Positions 15,571 to 23,498 of a stretch of DNA of 24,494 bases are shown here, piece after piece. Under the pieces are notes generated by a model. The model searched no databases and was not told the origin of the DNA. It saw only the letters and a list, made by a program, of their open reading frames with translations. The translations under genes and the position numbers were made by a program. The stretch lies in NCBI GenBank assembly GCA_002385675.1, contig DGDY01000297.1:2401-26894 (forward strand), in the 5' to 3' direction. Each line of letters opens with the position of its first letter. The stretch's first letter is position 1. The stretch is from Anaerolineales bacterium UBA3940. Its GTDB lineage: Bacteria > Chloroflexota > Anaerolineae > Aggregatilineales > UBA3940.

Positions 15571-15677
15571 TCGCAGGTGGCCAGCTTCAACCAGCATAGC
15601 GGACTGATTTCATGTGGGGATTGTCATTTTTTACGAAATTCTAGCGCGCTCCGGCAGATATAGAGTTGGTGATGGGC

Positions 15678-15705
15678 TTGACATATCGACGTGTATCAAT
15701 ATAAT
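15678..15705 (+). promoter_or_regulatory. arsR promoter with overlapping ArsR operator
   Basis: Consensus TTGACA (15678-15683) and TATAAT (15700-15705) are separated by 16 nt. The imperfect palindrome ATATCGA-N6-TCAATAT (15683-15702) spans from the last base of the -35 into the -10. The same palindrome with the same spacing precedes arsM. Repressor binding here would directly exclude RNA polymerase. Confidence 0.8.
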
Positions 15706-15711
15706 CAGGGC

Positions 15712-16050
15712 ATGACACTCGACCCGGTGGAATTCGCCAAAATACTCGCCGATGACACGCGGCAGGAGATCATGAAGCACCTGTGCTGCGTGTGGCTCAG
15801 CGTGAGCGACGTTGTTGACCGGCTGGGCGGGCGCGTGAACCAGCCAACCGTCAGCCACCACCTGAAGAAGCTGGAGGATGCCGGGCTGGTCAGCGTGCGG
15901 CAGGAGGGGCGGCAGCGCTTCTACACGCTTAACCAGGAGCGCGTCGTGGTGTGCTGCGGGCAGCTTGTCTCCGCCTTTGCGCCGGACTACGCGAGCCATG
16001 TGGTCCGGCTGAGCGACATCGGCGTAAGTGGGGTGGACGAAAGCGAATAG
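15712..16050 (+). CDS. arsR: ArsR/SmtB-family arsenic-responsive repressor
   Basis: ArsR-type repressors leave their operator when As(III) binds cysteine thiolates. The 112-residue product (from ATG 15712) has a winged helix with recognition helix NQPTVSHHLKKLEDAGLV (43-60) and wing VRQEGRQRFYTL. Cysteine pairs at 25-26 and 81-82 are candidate As(III) ligands. The usual ELCVCDL motif is absent, so the sensor site is of a variant type. The earlier GTG at 15691 lies inside the promoter and cannot be transcribed from it. The predicted transcription start (about 15712) coincides with the ATG, suggesting a leaderless mRNA. arsM follows after a 51-nt gap that contains a second operator. Confidence 0.9.
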   Translation: MTLDPVEFAKILADDTRQEIMKHLCCVWLSVSDVVDRLGGRVNQPTVSHHLKKLEDAGLVSVRQEGRQRFYTLNQERVVVCCGQLVSAFAPDYASHVVRLSDIGVSGVDESE

Positions 16051-16068
16051 CGGGTGTGTTTTTTTGTG

Positions 16069-16096
16069 ATGATATATCGACAGTTATCAATATAAG
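16069..16096 (+). promoter_or_regulatory. second ArsR operator and arsM promoter
   Basis: ATATCGA-N6-TCAATAT at 16074-16093 repeats the arsR operator exactly in both half-sites and spacing. With the same layout, the -10 is TATAAG (16091-16096) and the -35 is ATGATA (16069-16074), weaker than at arsR. Transcription would start near 16103, at or within the arsM start codons. Confidence 0.7.
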
Positions 16097-16101
16097 GGGG
16101 A

Positions 16102-16926
16102 ATGACCATGGACGACACGACGAGCAAGGTGCGGGAGGTCGTGAGCCGGCGGTACGGCGCGATTGCGCAGAGCCAGGGGCAGGCGTCGTGCTGCGGCCCG
16201 GTGGACAGCGCCGCCTCGTGCTGTTCGGGGGAGGGGGCGGCTGCCTCGTGCAGCCCGGTTGATCAGATGTACAATGCCGAACTGCTCGATGGTCTGCCGG
16301 AGGATGTGACCGGCCTATCGCTTGGCTGCGGCGACCCGGTTACGATTGCCGGGCTGGCGCCGGGCGAGACGGTGCTTGATCTGGGCAGCGGCGGCGGCAT
16401 CGACTGCTTTATGGCGGCCCGGCAGGTCGGCCCGACCGGGTATGTCATCGGCGTGGATATGACGCCGGAGATGCTGGCAAAGGCCGAGGCGAACAAGGCC
16501 AAGCTCGGCGTGGAGAACGTCGAGTTCCGCCACGGGTACATCGAGGCGCTGCCGGTGGAGGATGACACAATTGATGTGATCATGTCGAACTGCGTAATCA
16601 ACCTCTCGCCGGACAAACCTGCCGTATTCCGCGAGGCGTTCCGCGTGTTGAAGCCGGGCGGGCGCGTCTCCATCAGCGACATCGTGACCGATGGCGAGTT
16701 CGGCCCTGAGCTGCGCGCGCAGCTCGACCGCTGGGCGGAATGCGTCACCGGGGCCATCCCGGCGGATGCGTACATAGCGATGATGCGCGAGGCAGGCTTT
16801 GTGGATGTTGCCGTGGTGGACAAGGCGGATGCAGAAGCGCTCATTCCCCGTGAGCCGGGGATGCCGCGCATCTTCAGCGCACGGATCGTTGGGCGCAAGC
16901 CCGTAGTGCGAGAGGCGGCGGGCTAG
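16102..16926 (+). CDS. arsM: arsenite S-adenosylmethionine methyltransferase
   Basis: ArsM methylates As(III) stepwise using SAM, yielding methylated and volatile arsenicals. The 274-residue protein has SAM motif I ([11 protein letters not shown], about 91-101). The three catalytic/As-binding cysteines typical of ArsM are present: Cys76 in LGCGDP, Cys164 in SNCVIN and Cys214 in ECVTGA. Before the fold lies a cysteine-rich linker with ASCC, ASCC and ASCS at 10-residue spacing (Cys30/31, 40/41, 50). Translation may start at ATG 16102 or 16108; GGGGG at 16096-16100 suits 16108, but the predicted transcript begins near 16103. It is controlled with arsR by twin operators. Its stop overlaps the convergent methyltransferase stop by 4 bp (CTAG). 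Confidence 0.95.
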   Translation: MTMDDTTSKVREVVSRRYGAIAQSQGQASCCGPVDSAASCCSGEGAAASCSPVDQMYNAELLDGLPEDVTGLSLGCGDPVTIAGLAPGETVLDLGSGGGIDCFMAARQVGPTGYVIGVDMTPEMLAKAEANKAKLGVENVEFRHGYIEALPVEDDTIDVIMSNCVINLSPDKPAVFREAFRVLKPGGRVSISDIVTDGEFGPELRAQLDRWAECVTGAIPADAYIAMMREAGFVDVAVVDKADAEALIPREPGMPRIFSARIVGRKPVVREAAG

Positions 16927-17699
16927 CCGTCCTTCCGACCGATCAGGATACCTTCGCGCAGTCGGAACCCCAGGCGTCGCCCGATGCGCTGCGGCTGCAG
17001 CCACTCGCGCGGCGCCCTGGGGGCCTGCTCCAGCAGCACCCGCAGCCGCGTATAGTCGTCCCCCTCGACGCCCATACGCGCCGCCCACGCGTCGAAGTCC
17101 ATCTCCTTCTCGAAGTCCTCGCGGTGTGTCACCGTCAGCCCAGCGGAAAAGAAGAACGTCTCCCAGTCGTCGAGCGAGTACGCCCACTGGTGCGATGGGT
17201 CGCGTAGCTTCTCGAACGTGTTGACGTACTGGGCGACCTTCGGCTCGCCGCTGACGACGTTGTCGGCGAGGGCGAGCCAACCGCCTGGCTTCAGTACGCG
17301 GGCGGCCTCCTGTATAAAGTCGCCGGGGCTGGGGAAGTGGTGCGCGGCGATGCGGCACACAACCAGGTCGAAGCTGGCGGTGGGGTAGGGCAGATGTGCG
17401 GCGTCGTGCTGGCACACCGCTACGGGCGCGGAGACTTCCGCCTGGAGGTGCTGACGCGCAACGACAAGCATCTCGTGCGTGATGTCGCTTGCGACGACGA
17501 GCGCCGCCTCGCCTGCAAACGCCTTTGCCGCGTGACCTGCGCCGGTCGCCACGTCCAGCACGCGCCAGCCGGGCTGAGGCTCGACCAGAGCGACGAGCCG
17601 CGCCAGGCTGCCGCCCCTGGCGTGAACATCGCTGTGCAGATAATCGACTGCACGCGGCCCGAACTGCTGCTGTGCGAGGTGCCTGGCGCGGTTGGTCAT
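16923..17699 (-). CDS. class I SAM-dependent methyltransferase
   Basis: This 258-residue protein is a UbiE/Methyltransf_11-type methyltransferase. Motif I is [15 protein letters not shown] (about 47-61), and the later motif is [17 protein letters not shown]. The acceptor cannot be assigned from sequence; similarity to ubiquinone/menaquinone and small-molecule methyltransferases is general. The ATG at 17699 is chosen because AGGAG lies about 8 nt upstream; a longer reading to 17813 would include intergenic bases and the start of the divergent thioredoxin gene. It ends tail-to-tail with arsM. A role in arsenic metabolism is suggested only by location. Confidence 0.85.
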   Translation of the reverse strand: MTNRARHLAQQQFGPRAVDYLHSDVHARGGSLARLVALVEPQPGWRVLDVATGAGHAAKAFAGEAALVVASDITHEMLVVARQHLQAEVSAPVAVCQHDAAHLPYPTASFDLVVCRIAAHHFPSPGDFIQEAARVLKPGGWLALADNVVSGEPKVAQYVNTFEKLRDPSHQWAYSLDDWETFFFSAGLTVTHREDFEKEMDFDAWAARMGVEGDDYTRLRVLLEQAPRAPREWLQPQRIGRRLGFRLREGILIGRKDG

Positions 17700-17745
17700 A
17701 CCCGGTGCTCCTGTTCGCTGGGAGAGGTGTGAAACGTCAGCCGAT

Positions 17746-17751
17746 ATTGTA
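17746..17751 (-). promoter_or_regulatory. candidate extended -10 of the methyltransferase gene
   Basis: On the minus strand, TGC TACAAT (hexamer 17751-17746) is an extended -10 about 50 bp before the start codon. No matching -35 is visible. Confidence 0.4.
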
Positions 17752-17803
17752 GCATCGAAGAGGATATGGAAGCACACAAGGTGTAGACAGAAAGCCGAGG
17801 AGT

Positions 17804-18229
17804 ATGCCGCCAATCGTCCAGTTTATCGTTGAGAATCGCACCCTGATCATCGTGCTCACGGTGATCGCCGTCGCGTTCATGCTGCTGCGCACGCAGCAGA
17901 CGGAGACAGCCGGCAGTGGATGGCCGGGGATCATCAAGACCGGCCAGCCGGTCGTGGTCGAGTTCTACAGCAATACTTGAACGGCCTGCCTCCTGGCAAA
18001 GCCCGTCGTGGACGGGCTCGAACGGAAGCTGGACGGGCAGGCGAAGGTGATTCGTGTGAACGCCCTGAGCGAACTGGGGCGTGAGGGTGTCATGCGCTTC
18101 GACGTGCGCGGCGTGCCGACGCTCATTGTATTTGACGGCTGCGGGCGTGCCATTGACCGGCAGGTGGGCTTTGTCAACGCCGGGCGCGTGATCGAAGCGG
18201 TGCAGGCGGCGGAGCCGTGTGAAGCGTGA
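17804..18229 (+). CDS. membrane-anchored thioredoxin-like protein with in-frame TGA in the active site (candidate selenoprotein)
   Basis: Read through TGA at 17978-17980, the frame encodes 141 residues. It has an N-terminal membrane anchor (about 13-28) and a thioredoxin domain. The segment VVVEFYSNT-U-TAC-LLAKP aligns residue for residue with the thioredoxin active site CGPCKMIAP. TGA (codon 59) therefore sits at the nucleophilic cysteine and Cys62 is the resolving one; the conserved proline is at 67. The cis-proline motif GVPTLIVF is also present. An 8-bp SECIS-like hairpin lies 27 nt downstream. GAGGAG precedes the ATG at 17804. If TGA were a stop, the product would be a useless 58-residue fragment. 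A disabling point mutation is the alternative, though the rest of the domain is intact. It neighbours arsR-arsM and is divergent from the methyltransferase. Confidence 0.75.
17978..18018 (+). promoter_or_regulatory. TGA codon and candidate bacterial SECIS hairpin
   Basis: TGA at 17978-17980 is followed by AGCCCGTC (18000-18007), loop GTG (18008-18010) and GACGGGCT (18011-18018), a perfect 8-bp stem. The loop begins with G, and 27 nt separate the TGA from that G. This is within the roughly 16-37 nt window I recall for bacterial SECIS elements. Confidence 0.65.
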
Positions 18230-18270
18230 GGCGGTGCGCATTTGTGCCTGTCAACGTAGAACCCCTCTGA

Positions 18271-18428
18271 GGTTGCTTCGCAACCCCATCTCCCCTTATG
18301 AGGGGGCGATCAAACCACGCGACGAAGCATAACGTGGGGTTGGCGCAGCCAACTCCCAGGGAGAAACGGCTATGCCGTTTCTCCACGCCCCCTGTAAGGG
18401 GGAAGTGGCGGCGCTCACGAAGCGAGCG
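18271..18428. repeat. palindrome-rich intergenic segment
   Basis: The 226-bp gap before queG contains no credible gene but at least six hairpins in close succession. They are GGTTGC/GCAACC (18271-18285), CCCCT/AGGGG (18292-18305), GTTGGC/GCCAAC (18339-18353), an 11-bp perfect stem (18360-18370 with 18374-18384), CCCCCT/AGGGGG (18388-18402) and CGCTC/GAGCG (18412-18428). The mosaic resembles dispersed intergenic palindromic repeats; the copy number cannot be judged from one window. Confidence 0.6.
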
Positions 18429-18455
18429 GCGTCGAAGGGGGTGAATATCGGCCCC

Positions 18456-19601
18456 TTACGACTCTGCCGGGGTTAACGCCGCAGCCATCTCCGCACGGAC
18501 CTCGGCGTCGGTTTCGCGGCGGAGGGCAGCGGCGAGAGCATCTGTATGGCGGCCCAGCCGCCCCAGCGCCCAGGCGGCGTGCCCGCGCACCAGCGGGCTT
18601 TCGTCCGAGAGCAGCGGCACAAGGTGATCGGCGAGCCAGGGCAGCCTGCTGTTACCCGCCGCAATGCACGCGTTCCGCACGAGGCGCGGTCGCTTGATGC
18701 GGTAGATGGGCGTGCCCCGGTAGCGCTCGGCGAACGTCTCATCCGTCAGCGCCAGCAGGTCGGCCAGCGGCGGCGCGGCGTAGTCGAGGTTCACCGGGCT
18801 GAACGCTTCCTGAAAGGGCGTTGGCTGTGCGAAGCGCTGCCAGGGGCAGACCTCCTGGCACACGTCACAGCCGTAGACCCAGTTGCCCATCAGCGGGCGC
18901 AGGTCGTGCGGGATGAAGCCTTTGTGCTCGATGGTCAGGTAGGAGATACAGTGGCGCGCGTCGAGCACGTGCGGGCGGGGGAAGGCGTCCGTCGGGCAGG
19001 CGGCGAGGCAGCGCGTGCAGGAGCCGCAGCCGGGCATCTCATCGAGGTTGGGTTCGTCGTACTCAAGCGCAGCATCGGTGATGATCTCGCCGAGGAAGAA
19101 GAAGCTGCCCCGGCGCGGGTTGATCAGCAGCGTGTTCTTGCCGACGAACCCAAGCCCGGCGCGCTCCGCGTGGCTGCGCTCAAGGATGGCCCCGGTATCG
19201 ACGTAGGCGCGGGTGGCCGTGCCCTCGCCCGCCTCCGCCTCGACGAACGCGGCGAGCGCCTCCAGCCGTTCCAGTATCAGGTCGTGGTAATCGATGCCCC
19301 AGGCGTAGTTGGAGAAGCGCCCGCGTGCCGGGTCTTGCGCGATCTCATCTGGCAGCACCAGCGTGAAGTAATCCAGCCCGACGACGATCATCGAGCGCGC
19401 CCCCGGCAGGATGACGGAAAGGTCCTTGCGGCGGGCGATGCGATCCTCCCGCGCCATGTAGCCCATTGCACCGTGCATCCCCGCCTTGACCCAGTCGAGG
19501 TAGGCTTGCAGGCGCGGGCTGGGCTCGGCGGGCGTGATGCCTGCGACAGAGAAGCCCAGTTCACGCGCGCGCTCTTTGATGCGCTCACTCAGGCTGCTCA
19601 T
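18456..19601 (-). CDS. queG: epoxyqueuosine reductase
   Basis: QueG is a cobalamin- and Fe-S-dependent enzyme that reduces epoxyqueuosine in tRNA to queuosine. The 381-residue protein has the conserved YVDTGAILERS segment with Asp136. Two 4Fe-4S ligand sets are visible: Cys192, 195, 198, 202 and Cys218, 245, 248, 252. The C-terminal HEAT-like repeat (SPLVRGHAAWALGRLG) is typical of tRNA-binding QueG proteins. The ATG at 19601 is chosen because homology begins there; a longer frame to 19652 would extend further into the preceding gene. Its start overlaps the end of the PNPOx-like gene by 17 nt, implying translational coupling. Other queuosine genes are not in the window. Confidence 0.95.
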   Translation of the reverse strand: MSSLSERIKERARELGFSVAGITPAEPSPRLQAYLDWVKAGMHGAMGYMAREDRIARRKDLSVILPGARSMIVVGLDYFTLVLPDEIAQDPARGRFSNYAWGIDYHDLILERLEALAAFVEAEAGEGTATRAYVDTGAILERSHAERAGLGFVGKNTLLINPRRGSFFFLGEIITDAALEYDEPNLDEMPGCGSCTRCLAACPTDAFPRPHVLDARHCISYLTIEHKGFIPHDLRPLMGNWVYGCDVCQEVCPWQRFAQPTPFQEAFSPVNLDYAAPPLADLLALTDETFAERYRGTPIYRIKRPRLVRNACIAAGNSRLPWLADHLVPLLSDESPLVRGHAAWALGRLGRHTDALAAALRRETDAEVRAEMAAALTPAES

Positions 19602-20070
19602 GCTCGCCGATCCGTGCCAGCTCGTCCCGCGTAACGTTATGCACGTCGCCAAAGCCCGCTACGAGCCGCCCGCGCTCGATTTCCAGCCGGTACAGGTTGA
19701 AATCTCCCATCTGGAACAGCCGCTTGCTCTCCGGGAACTTCTTCTCATACACGTCCCGCGCTGTGGCATATTCCACGCTACCGCGTTCGAGCCTGCGCAC
19801 CGTCCCCTCCAGCGTGATGCGCTGCAGTTCGGCGGGGTTCAGCCCCGGCTGGTCCGGCTCCTGGATCAGGGCGCTGAAGCGGGCTCCGTCTGCCAGCCCG
19901 CGCGAGTGGCGCGCCAGGTCCGACGCCTGCACCAGCAAGGCGGTATATCCGGGGTGCAGCGCGAACGGCAGCATCCCGACATACGGCGCGCCGTCAACCA
20001 GCACGCCAAGTGCCATCACTCGCTGGCCTGTGAGCAGCTCCTTGAGCACATCCTGCGTGCGTGAGTTCAT
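19585..20070 (-). CDS. pyridoxamine 5'-phosphate oxidase-like (HugZ-type) FMN-binding split-barrel protein
   Basis: This 161-residue protein looks like the FMN-binding split barrel of the PNPOx/HugZ superfamily. It has VMALGVLVDGAPYVGMLPFAL as the first strands, LVQASDLARHSRGL near 46-60, and the TLEGTVRRLE segment before a helix ending in FPESKRLFQMGDFNLYRLEIERGR. HugZ-type members bind heme or flavin. The exact activity cannot be assigned. It is the upstream gene of a two-gene unit with queG, the two frames overlapping by 17 nt. Confidence 0.82.
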   Translation of the reverse strand: MNSRTQDVLKELLTGQRVMALGVLVDGAPYVGMLPFALHPGYTALLVQASDLARHSRGLADGARFSALIQEPDQPGLNPAELQRITLEGTVRRLERGSVEYATARDVYEKKFPESKRLFQMGDFNLYRLEIERGRLVAGFGDVHNVTRDELARIGEHEQPE

Positions 20071-20140
20071 ATCTCAGCCCCATCGCTTCGCGTAGTCACA
20101 GGGTGATTCTACATGCTGCGGTGCGCACGGCACAACGCAA

Positions 20141-20164
20141 ACGGACCGGCAGATGCCGGCCCGT
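20141..20164 (-). terminator. probable terminator of the gltD-like gene
   Basis: Minus strand: ACGGGCCGGCA and TGCCGGTCCGT pair over 11 positions (one G-U) around a 2-nt turn, followed by TTGCGTT. It lies about 30 bp past the stop of the gltD-like gene. The T-tract is poor. Confidence 0.5.
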
Positions 20165-20193
20165 GGCTGAGCGTGTGGGCTGGGTTTGGCAGC

Positions 20194-21633
20194 TTAAGCC
20201 TCTTGGAGATAGGCGTTGATAGCACGAGCGGCACGTTTGCCCGCCGCGATTGCGAGGTTAACGAGCGCCGGGCCGCTTACGTTGTCACCACCTGCAAAGA
20301 CACCGGGGCGACTCGTCTCGCCCGTCTCCGGGTTGACTTTCAGCAGGCCCCAGCGGTGTGTCTCCAGGCCCTTTGTCGTTTCGCCGATGACCGGGTCGGG
20401 CCAGAAGCCGATCGCGAGGATCACGTCGTCGACCTCTACCTCGAACTCCGAGCCCTCGATGGGCACCGGGCGGCGGCGGCCCGAGCTATCCGGATCGCCC
20501 AGCTCCATGCGGATCATCCGCATGTGGTCAACGTTGCCGTCGCCGTCGAGGTCGAGAAGCTCAACCGGGGCGGTGAGGTACTCGATACGCGCGCCCTCCT
20601 CGATGGCGTTGCTGCGCTCGGCGGCATTGCCGGGCATCTCGGCTTCGGTGCGGCGGTAGTAGCACACAACATCCTGCGCGCCGAGACGCACGGCGGTGCG
20701 CAGGCAGTCGGTTGCCGTGTCACCCCCGCCGATGACCGCAACGCGGTGGCCGATCTTGCTGCGCTTCTGCTTGCCTTCGGGCAGCAGGTGGTCGGGGAGG
20801 TTGGCGCCAGCGAGGAAGTCGAGCGCGCGGTGGACGCGGCCCAGGTCCTCACCGGGGATGCCCAGCGACGCCTCGACCTGCGCCCCGGTGCCGATAAAGA
20901 CCGCGTCAAAGCCCTCGCGCTCCATCAGTTCATCGAGCGTGATGTCTCTGCCGATGCGGGTGTTAAACACAAACTTGATGCCGAGGTCGGCAAGCCAGTT
21001 GACCTTCCACTGTACGAGGTCTTTGCTGAGCTTAAAATTCGGGATGCCGTACACCAGCAGCCCGCCCGCTGCCGGCTTCTCCTCAAAGACGGTGACCTCG
21101 TGCCCGGCGACGGCGAGGTCTTCGGCGGCAGCGAGGCCTGCCGGCCCTGCGCCAATCACCGCCACGCGTTTGCCGCTGCTCGGCGCGACCTCTGGCAGGG
21201 GGACGCCGGTCGTCTGGCGCTGGTAGTCGGCAACAAACGCCTCCAGCGCACGCGTGTTGATGGGCCGCTCGCGGCGGGTCAGCACACAGCTTGTCTCACA
21301 GCTTGCCTGGCTGGGGCACACCCGCCCGCAGATCTCCGGCATAGGGTTGGTGCGGCGGTAAAGCTCCGCCGCTTCGATGAACCGCCCTTGCTCGATGAGC
21401 CACAGCGCCTCGGAGATGTTGTTGCCCATCGGGCAGGCGCCGATGCATGGCGATGGCTGCGGGCAGTGCAGGCAGCGCGACGCCTCCTCCATGGCCTGCT
21501 CAGGCGTGAGGCAGACTGCGCACTCCTCGAAGTCGTCAATTCTCTCGCTGACCTCCCGGTACACACGCTCAATGGGGGGGATGACGACACGCGCTTTCCG
21601 GTTGATGTCCGGGTTCTCTTCAACAGGAAACAT
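20194..21633 (-). CDS. GltD-like NAD(P)-dependent oxidoreductase (glutamate synthase small-subunit family)
   Basis: The 479-residue protein has the N-terminal 4Fe-4S domain of the GltD family, with cysteines at 38, 41, 54, 57, 63 and 67 and a second group in CGRVCPSQASCETSC. An FAD-binding Rossmann motif VIGAGPAGLAAAE follows at about 154. The NAD(P)H-binding motif VIGGGDTATDC and the C-terminal FAD segment VFAGGDNVSGPALV complete the fold. Relatives include glutamate synthase beta, dihydropyrimidine dehydrogenase and sulfide dehydrogenase/NfnL subunits. No gltB lies nearby in the window, so glutamate synthase function is not proven. The ATG at 21633 is preferred to GTG 21642 because GGAG lies 8 nt before it. 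Confidence 0.88.
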   Translation of the reverse strand: MFPVEENPDINRKARVVIPPIERVYREVSERIDDFEECAVCLTPEQAMEEASRCLHCPQPSPCIGACPMGNNISEALWLIEQGRFIEAAELYRRTNPMPEICGRVCPSQASCETSCVLTRRERPINTRALEAFVADYQRQTTGVPLPEVAPSSGKRVAVIGAGPAGLAAAEDLAVAGHEVTVFEEKPAAGGLLVYGIPNFKLSKDLVQWKVNWLADLGIKFVFNTRIGRDITLDELMEREGFDAVFIGTGAQVEASLGIPGEDLGRVHRALDFLAGANLPDHLLPEGKQKRSKIGHRVAVIGGGDTATDCLRTAVRLGAQDVVCYYRRTEAEMPGNAAERSNAIEEGARIEYLTAPVELLDLDGDGNVDHMRMIRMELGDPDSSGRRRPVPIEGSEFEVEVDDVILAIGFWPDPVIGETTKGLETHRWGLLKVNPETGETSRPGVFAGGDNVSGPALVNLAIAAGKRAARAINAYLQEA

Positions 21634-21752
21634 CAACAGCACTCCACTTGTAGGTTAGACAGCGCCCATAGAGTCAGCATAATGGCATGTTTCAACGCAT
21701 GTCAGTTCTAAATGTCACAACTACGGAGCGCCAAATGTCGTATGTGGTGTGC

Positions 21753-23498
21753 CTACCGGCGCGGCGAGCGGCGGCGCAGAACGGCGGACAGCCACGAGAG
21801 CCCCGCCAGCCCGAAGGCGACGATCCCCGGCAGGGTGCTGCCTGAACTGTAGAGCAGCGCGCCCGCTACGAGCAGGCCCGACGCCAGCAGGGTGCGTGTC
21901 AGCCCGACGATGCTGCTCTCGATGCGCGCCAGCCGCCGGTTGAGTTCGTCATCCGGGCTGAACCGCACGGTCAACTCGCCGCGCTCAAGCCGGGTGAGCA
22001 CGTCCTGCGTCTGCCCGGGCAGGCTGAAGGCGCGCCCCAGCACGGACAGCGCCTCCCGCGCTATTTCTCCGGCACCCGTGCGGGCTTCTCGCGCAACGAT
22101 GCGCTGCGCATACTGCCCGATAGGTTCCCAGGGGTTGAAGTTGGGGTCGAGCAGCGTGCAGATGCCGGAGAGGATGCCGAGCGCCCGCCCCAGGTAGATG
22201 AAGTCCTGCGGCACCTGGAAAGGCATCTCGTACAGCAGGTCGGCGTAGCGCAGGGCCAGCCGCCGCATATCCTCCTGTGACATCTGCGCGACCTCCTGCA
22301 CGGACTTCCCCCAGACCATGTCGAGGACTTCGGCGTCGGCCTCCGCGATGCGGTCTACGTCAGCGGAGGGCAGCAGGATACCCAGTGTCTGGTAAGCGCG
22401 CACCATGCGCCGGTGGTCCCGCGTGCCGAGGGCGATAAGCGCCTCGCGCAGCCCTTCCATCACACGGTCGGTGATGTGCCCCACCATCCCGAAGTCCACA
22501 AACACGATGTAGAATGGGCGGCCCGGGTGGTCAGGCGGGCGGTCGTACATCGCCTTGACGGCGGAGTCTGGCAGCGGGTAGATGAACAGGTTGCCGGGGT
22601 GAGGGTCGGCGTGGAAGAAGCCGAAGTCGAAGATCATCTGCAGGTAGAGGTCGAGCAGGCGGCGTGCGGCAACAGCGCGATCCACGCCTGCCGCGTCAAT
22701 CGCGGCGTGGTCTGTGATCTTGATGCTGGTCACGTCCTCCATGGTGAGCACACGCCGCGTCGAGTACTGCGGGTAGACGCGGGGAATGTACACGCGCAGG
22801 TCATCCGCGAAAAGCTCCTGAAAGCGCTCGGCGTTGCGGGCCTCTGCTTCGTAATCGACCTCCTCCCACAGCGTGCGGGCGAACTCCTCCAGCAGGGCGG
22901 GGACATCCGCGCGGCGACGGACGACCTTCCAATACATTGCCCACCCCGCGACGACGCGCAGTGCCTCCAGGTCGGTGGCAATGAGCTTCTCGATGCCGGG
23001 CCGCTGGATCTTCACTGCGACCCGCTCGCCGGTCTTGAGGCGGGCGCGGTACACCTGCCCCAGCGAGGCGGCAGCCTGCACGCTCGTGTCAAACTCCGCG
23101 AAAAGCTGGTCTGCCGGCTGGCCCAGCTCGGACTCCAGCAGCGCAAGCATTACGTCGAGGTCCTCGGGCGGAACCTCGTCCTGCAGGCCGGCAAGCTCGT
23201 CGATGATCTCATGGGGGATCACGTCCACGCGGGTGCTGATGAACTGCCCCAGCTTGATCATCACCCCGCCCATGCGCACCGCGAGAGCCCGGAAGCGGCG
23301 TGCGATGTTGCGCATGCGCCCCGTCCGCCCGCGTGAGACTACCCGCTCGCCAAGTACGGCTCGTAGCACGACCTCCCACCAGATGATCGAGATGAAGACG
23401 CTGGTAAAGAAGCGCATCACGCGCCGGTAGCGCCCCCGGTCAAGTTCGCGCCGTTCGGCGGCAGGCAGGGTAGGGGGAACTGTCGTGATCTGTGCCAT
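21753..23498 (-). CDS. AarF/UbiB-family (ABC1) atypical kinase
   Basis: UbiB-type proteins are membrane-associated atypical kinases/ATPases linked to isoprenoid-lipid and quinone metabolism. The 581-residue product has the signature KLGQ (82-85), the Ala-rich loop AAASLGQVY (about 142-150) in place of the P-loop, and the VAVKIQRPG lysine at 163. The catalytic-loop motif FFHADPHPGN and the metal motif FVDFGMVG follow. Two hydrophobic helices at the C-terminus are likely membrane segments. The ATG at 23498 is preferred; an in-frame extension to 23594 has no homology. It is upstream of the gltD-like gene on the same strand with a 119-bp gap. Whether this organism's partner is menaquinone or another lipid is unknown. 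Confidence 0.93.
   Translation of the reverse strand: MAQITTVPPTLPAAERRELDRGRYRRVMRFFTSVFISIIWWEVVLRAVLGERVVSRGRTGRMRNIARRFRALAVRMGGVMIKLGQFISTRVDVIPHEIIDELAGLQDEVPPEDLDVMLALLESELGQPADQLFAEFDTSVQAAASLGQVYRARLKTGERVAVKIQRPGIEKLIATDLEALRVVAGWAMYWKVVRRRADVPALLEEFARTLWEEVDYEAEARNAERFQELFADDLRVYIPRVYPQYSTRRVLTMEDVTSIKITDHAAIDAAGVDRAVAARRLLDLYLQMIFDFGFFHADPHPGNLFIYPLPDSAVKAMYDRPPDHPGRPFYIVFVDFGMVGHITDRVMEGLREALIALGTRDHRRMVRAYQTLGILLPSADVDRIAEADAEVLDMVWGKSVQEVAQMSQEDMRRLALRYADLLYEMPFQVPQDFIYLGRALGILSGICTLLDPNFNPWEPIGQYAQRIVAREARTGAGEIAREALSVLGRAFSLPGQTQDVLTRLERGELTVRFSPDDELNRRLARIESSIVGLTRTLLASGLLVAGALLYSSGSTLPGIVAFGLAGLSWLSAVLRRRSPRR

Noticed and set aside
15691..15711. GTG start for arsR at 15691
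   Set aside because: It lies between the -35 and -10 of the consensus promoter, so it would not be in the transcript.
17978..17980. TGA as an ordinary nonsense mutation in the thioredoxin gene
   Set aside because: Not fully excluded, but the exact replacement of the catalytic cysteine together with the downstream hairpin favours selenocysteine.
18008..18229. A separate 73-residue gene starting after the TGA
   Set aside because: It would lack the first half of a thioredoxin domain and has no ribosome binding site; the in-frame upstream part supplies the missing half.
20113..21711. 532-codon + strand frame opposite the gltD-like gene
   Set aside because: Shadow of the oxidoreductase; no domain is recognisable in it.
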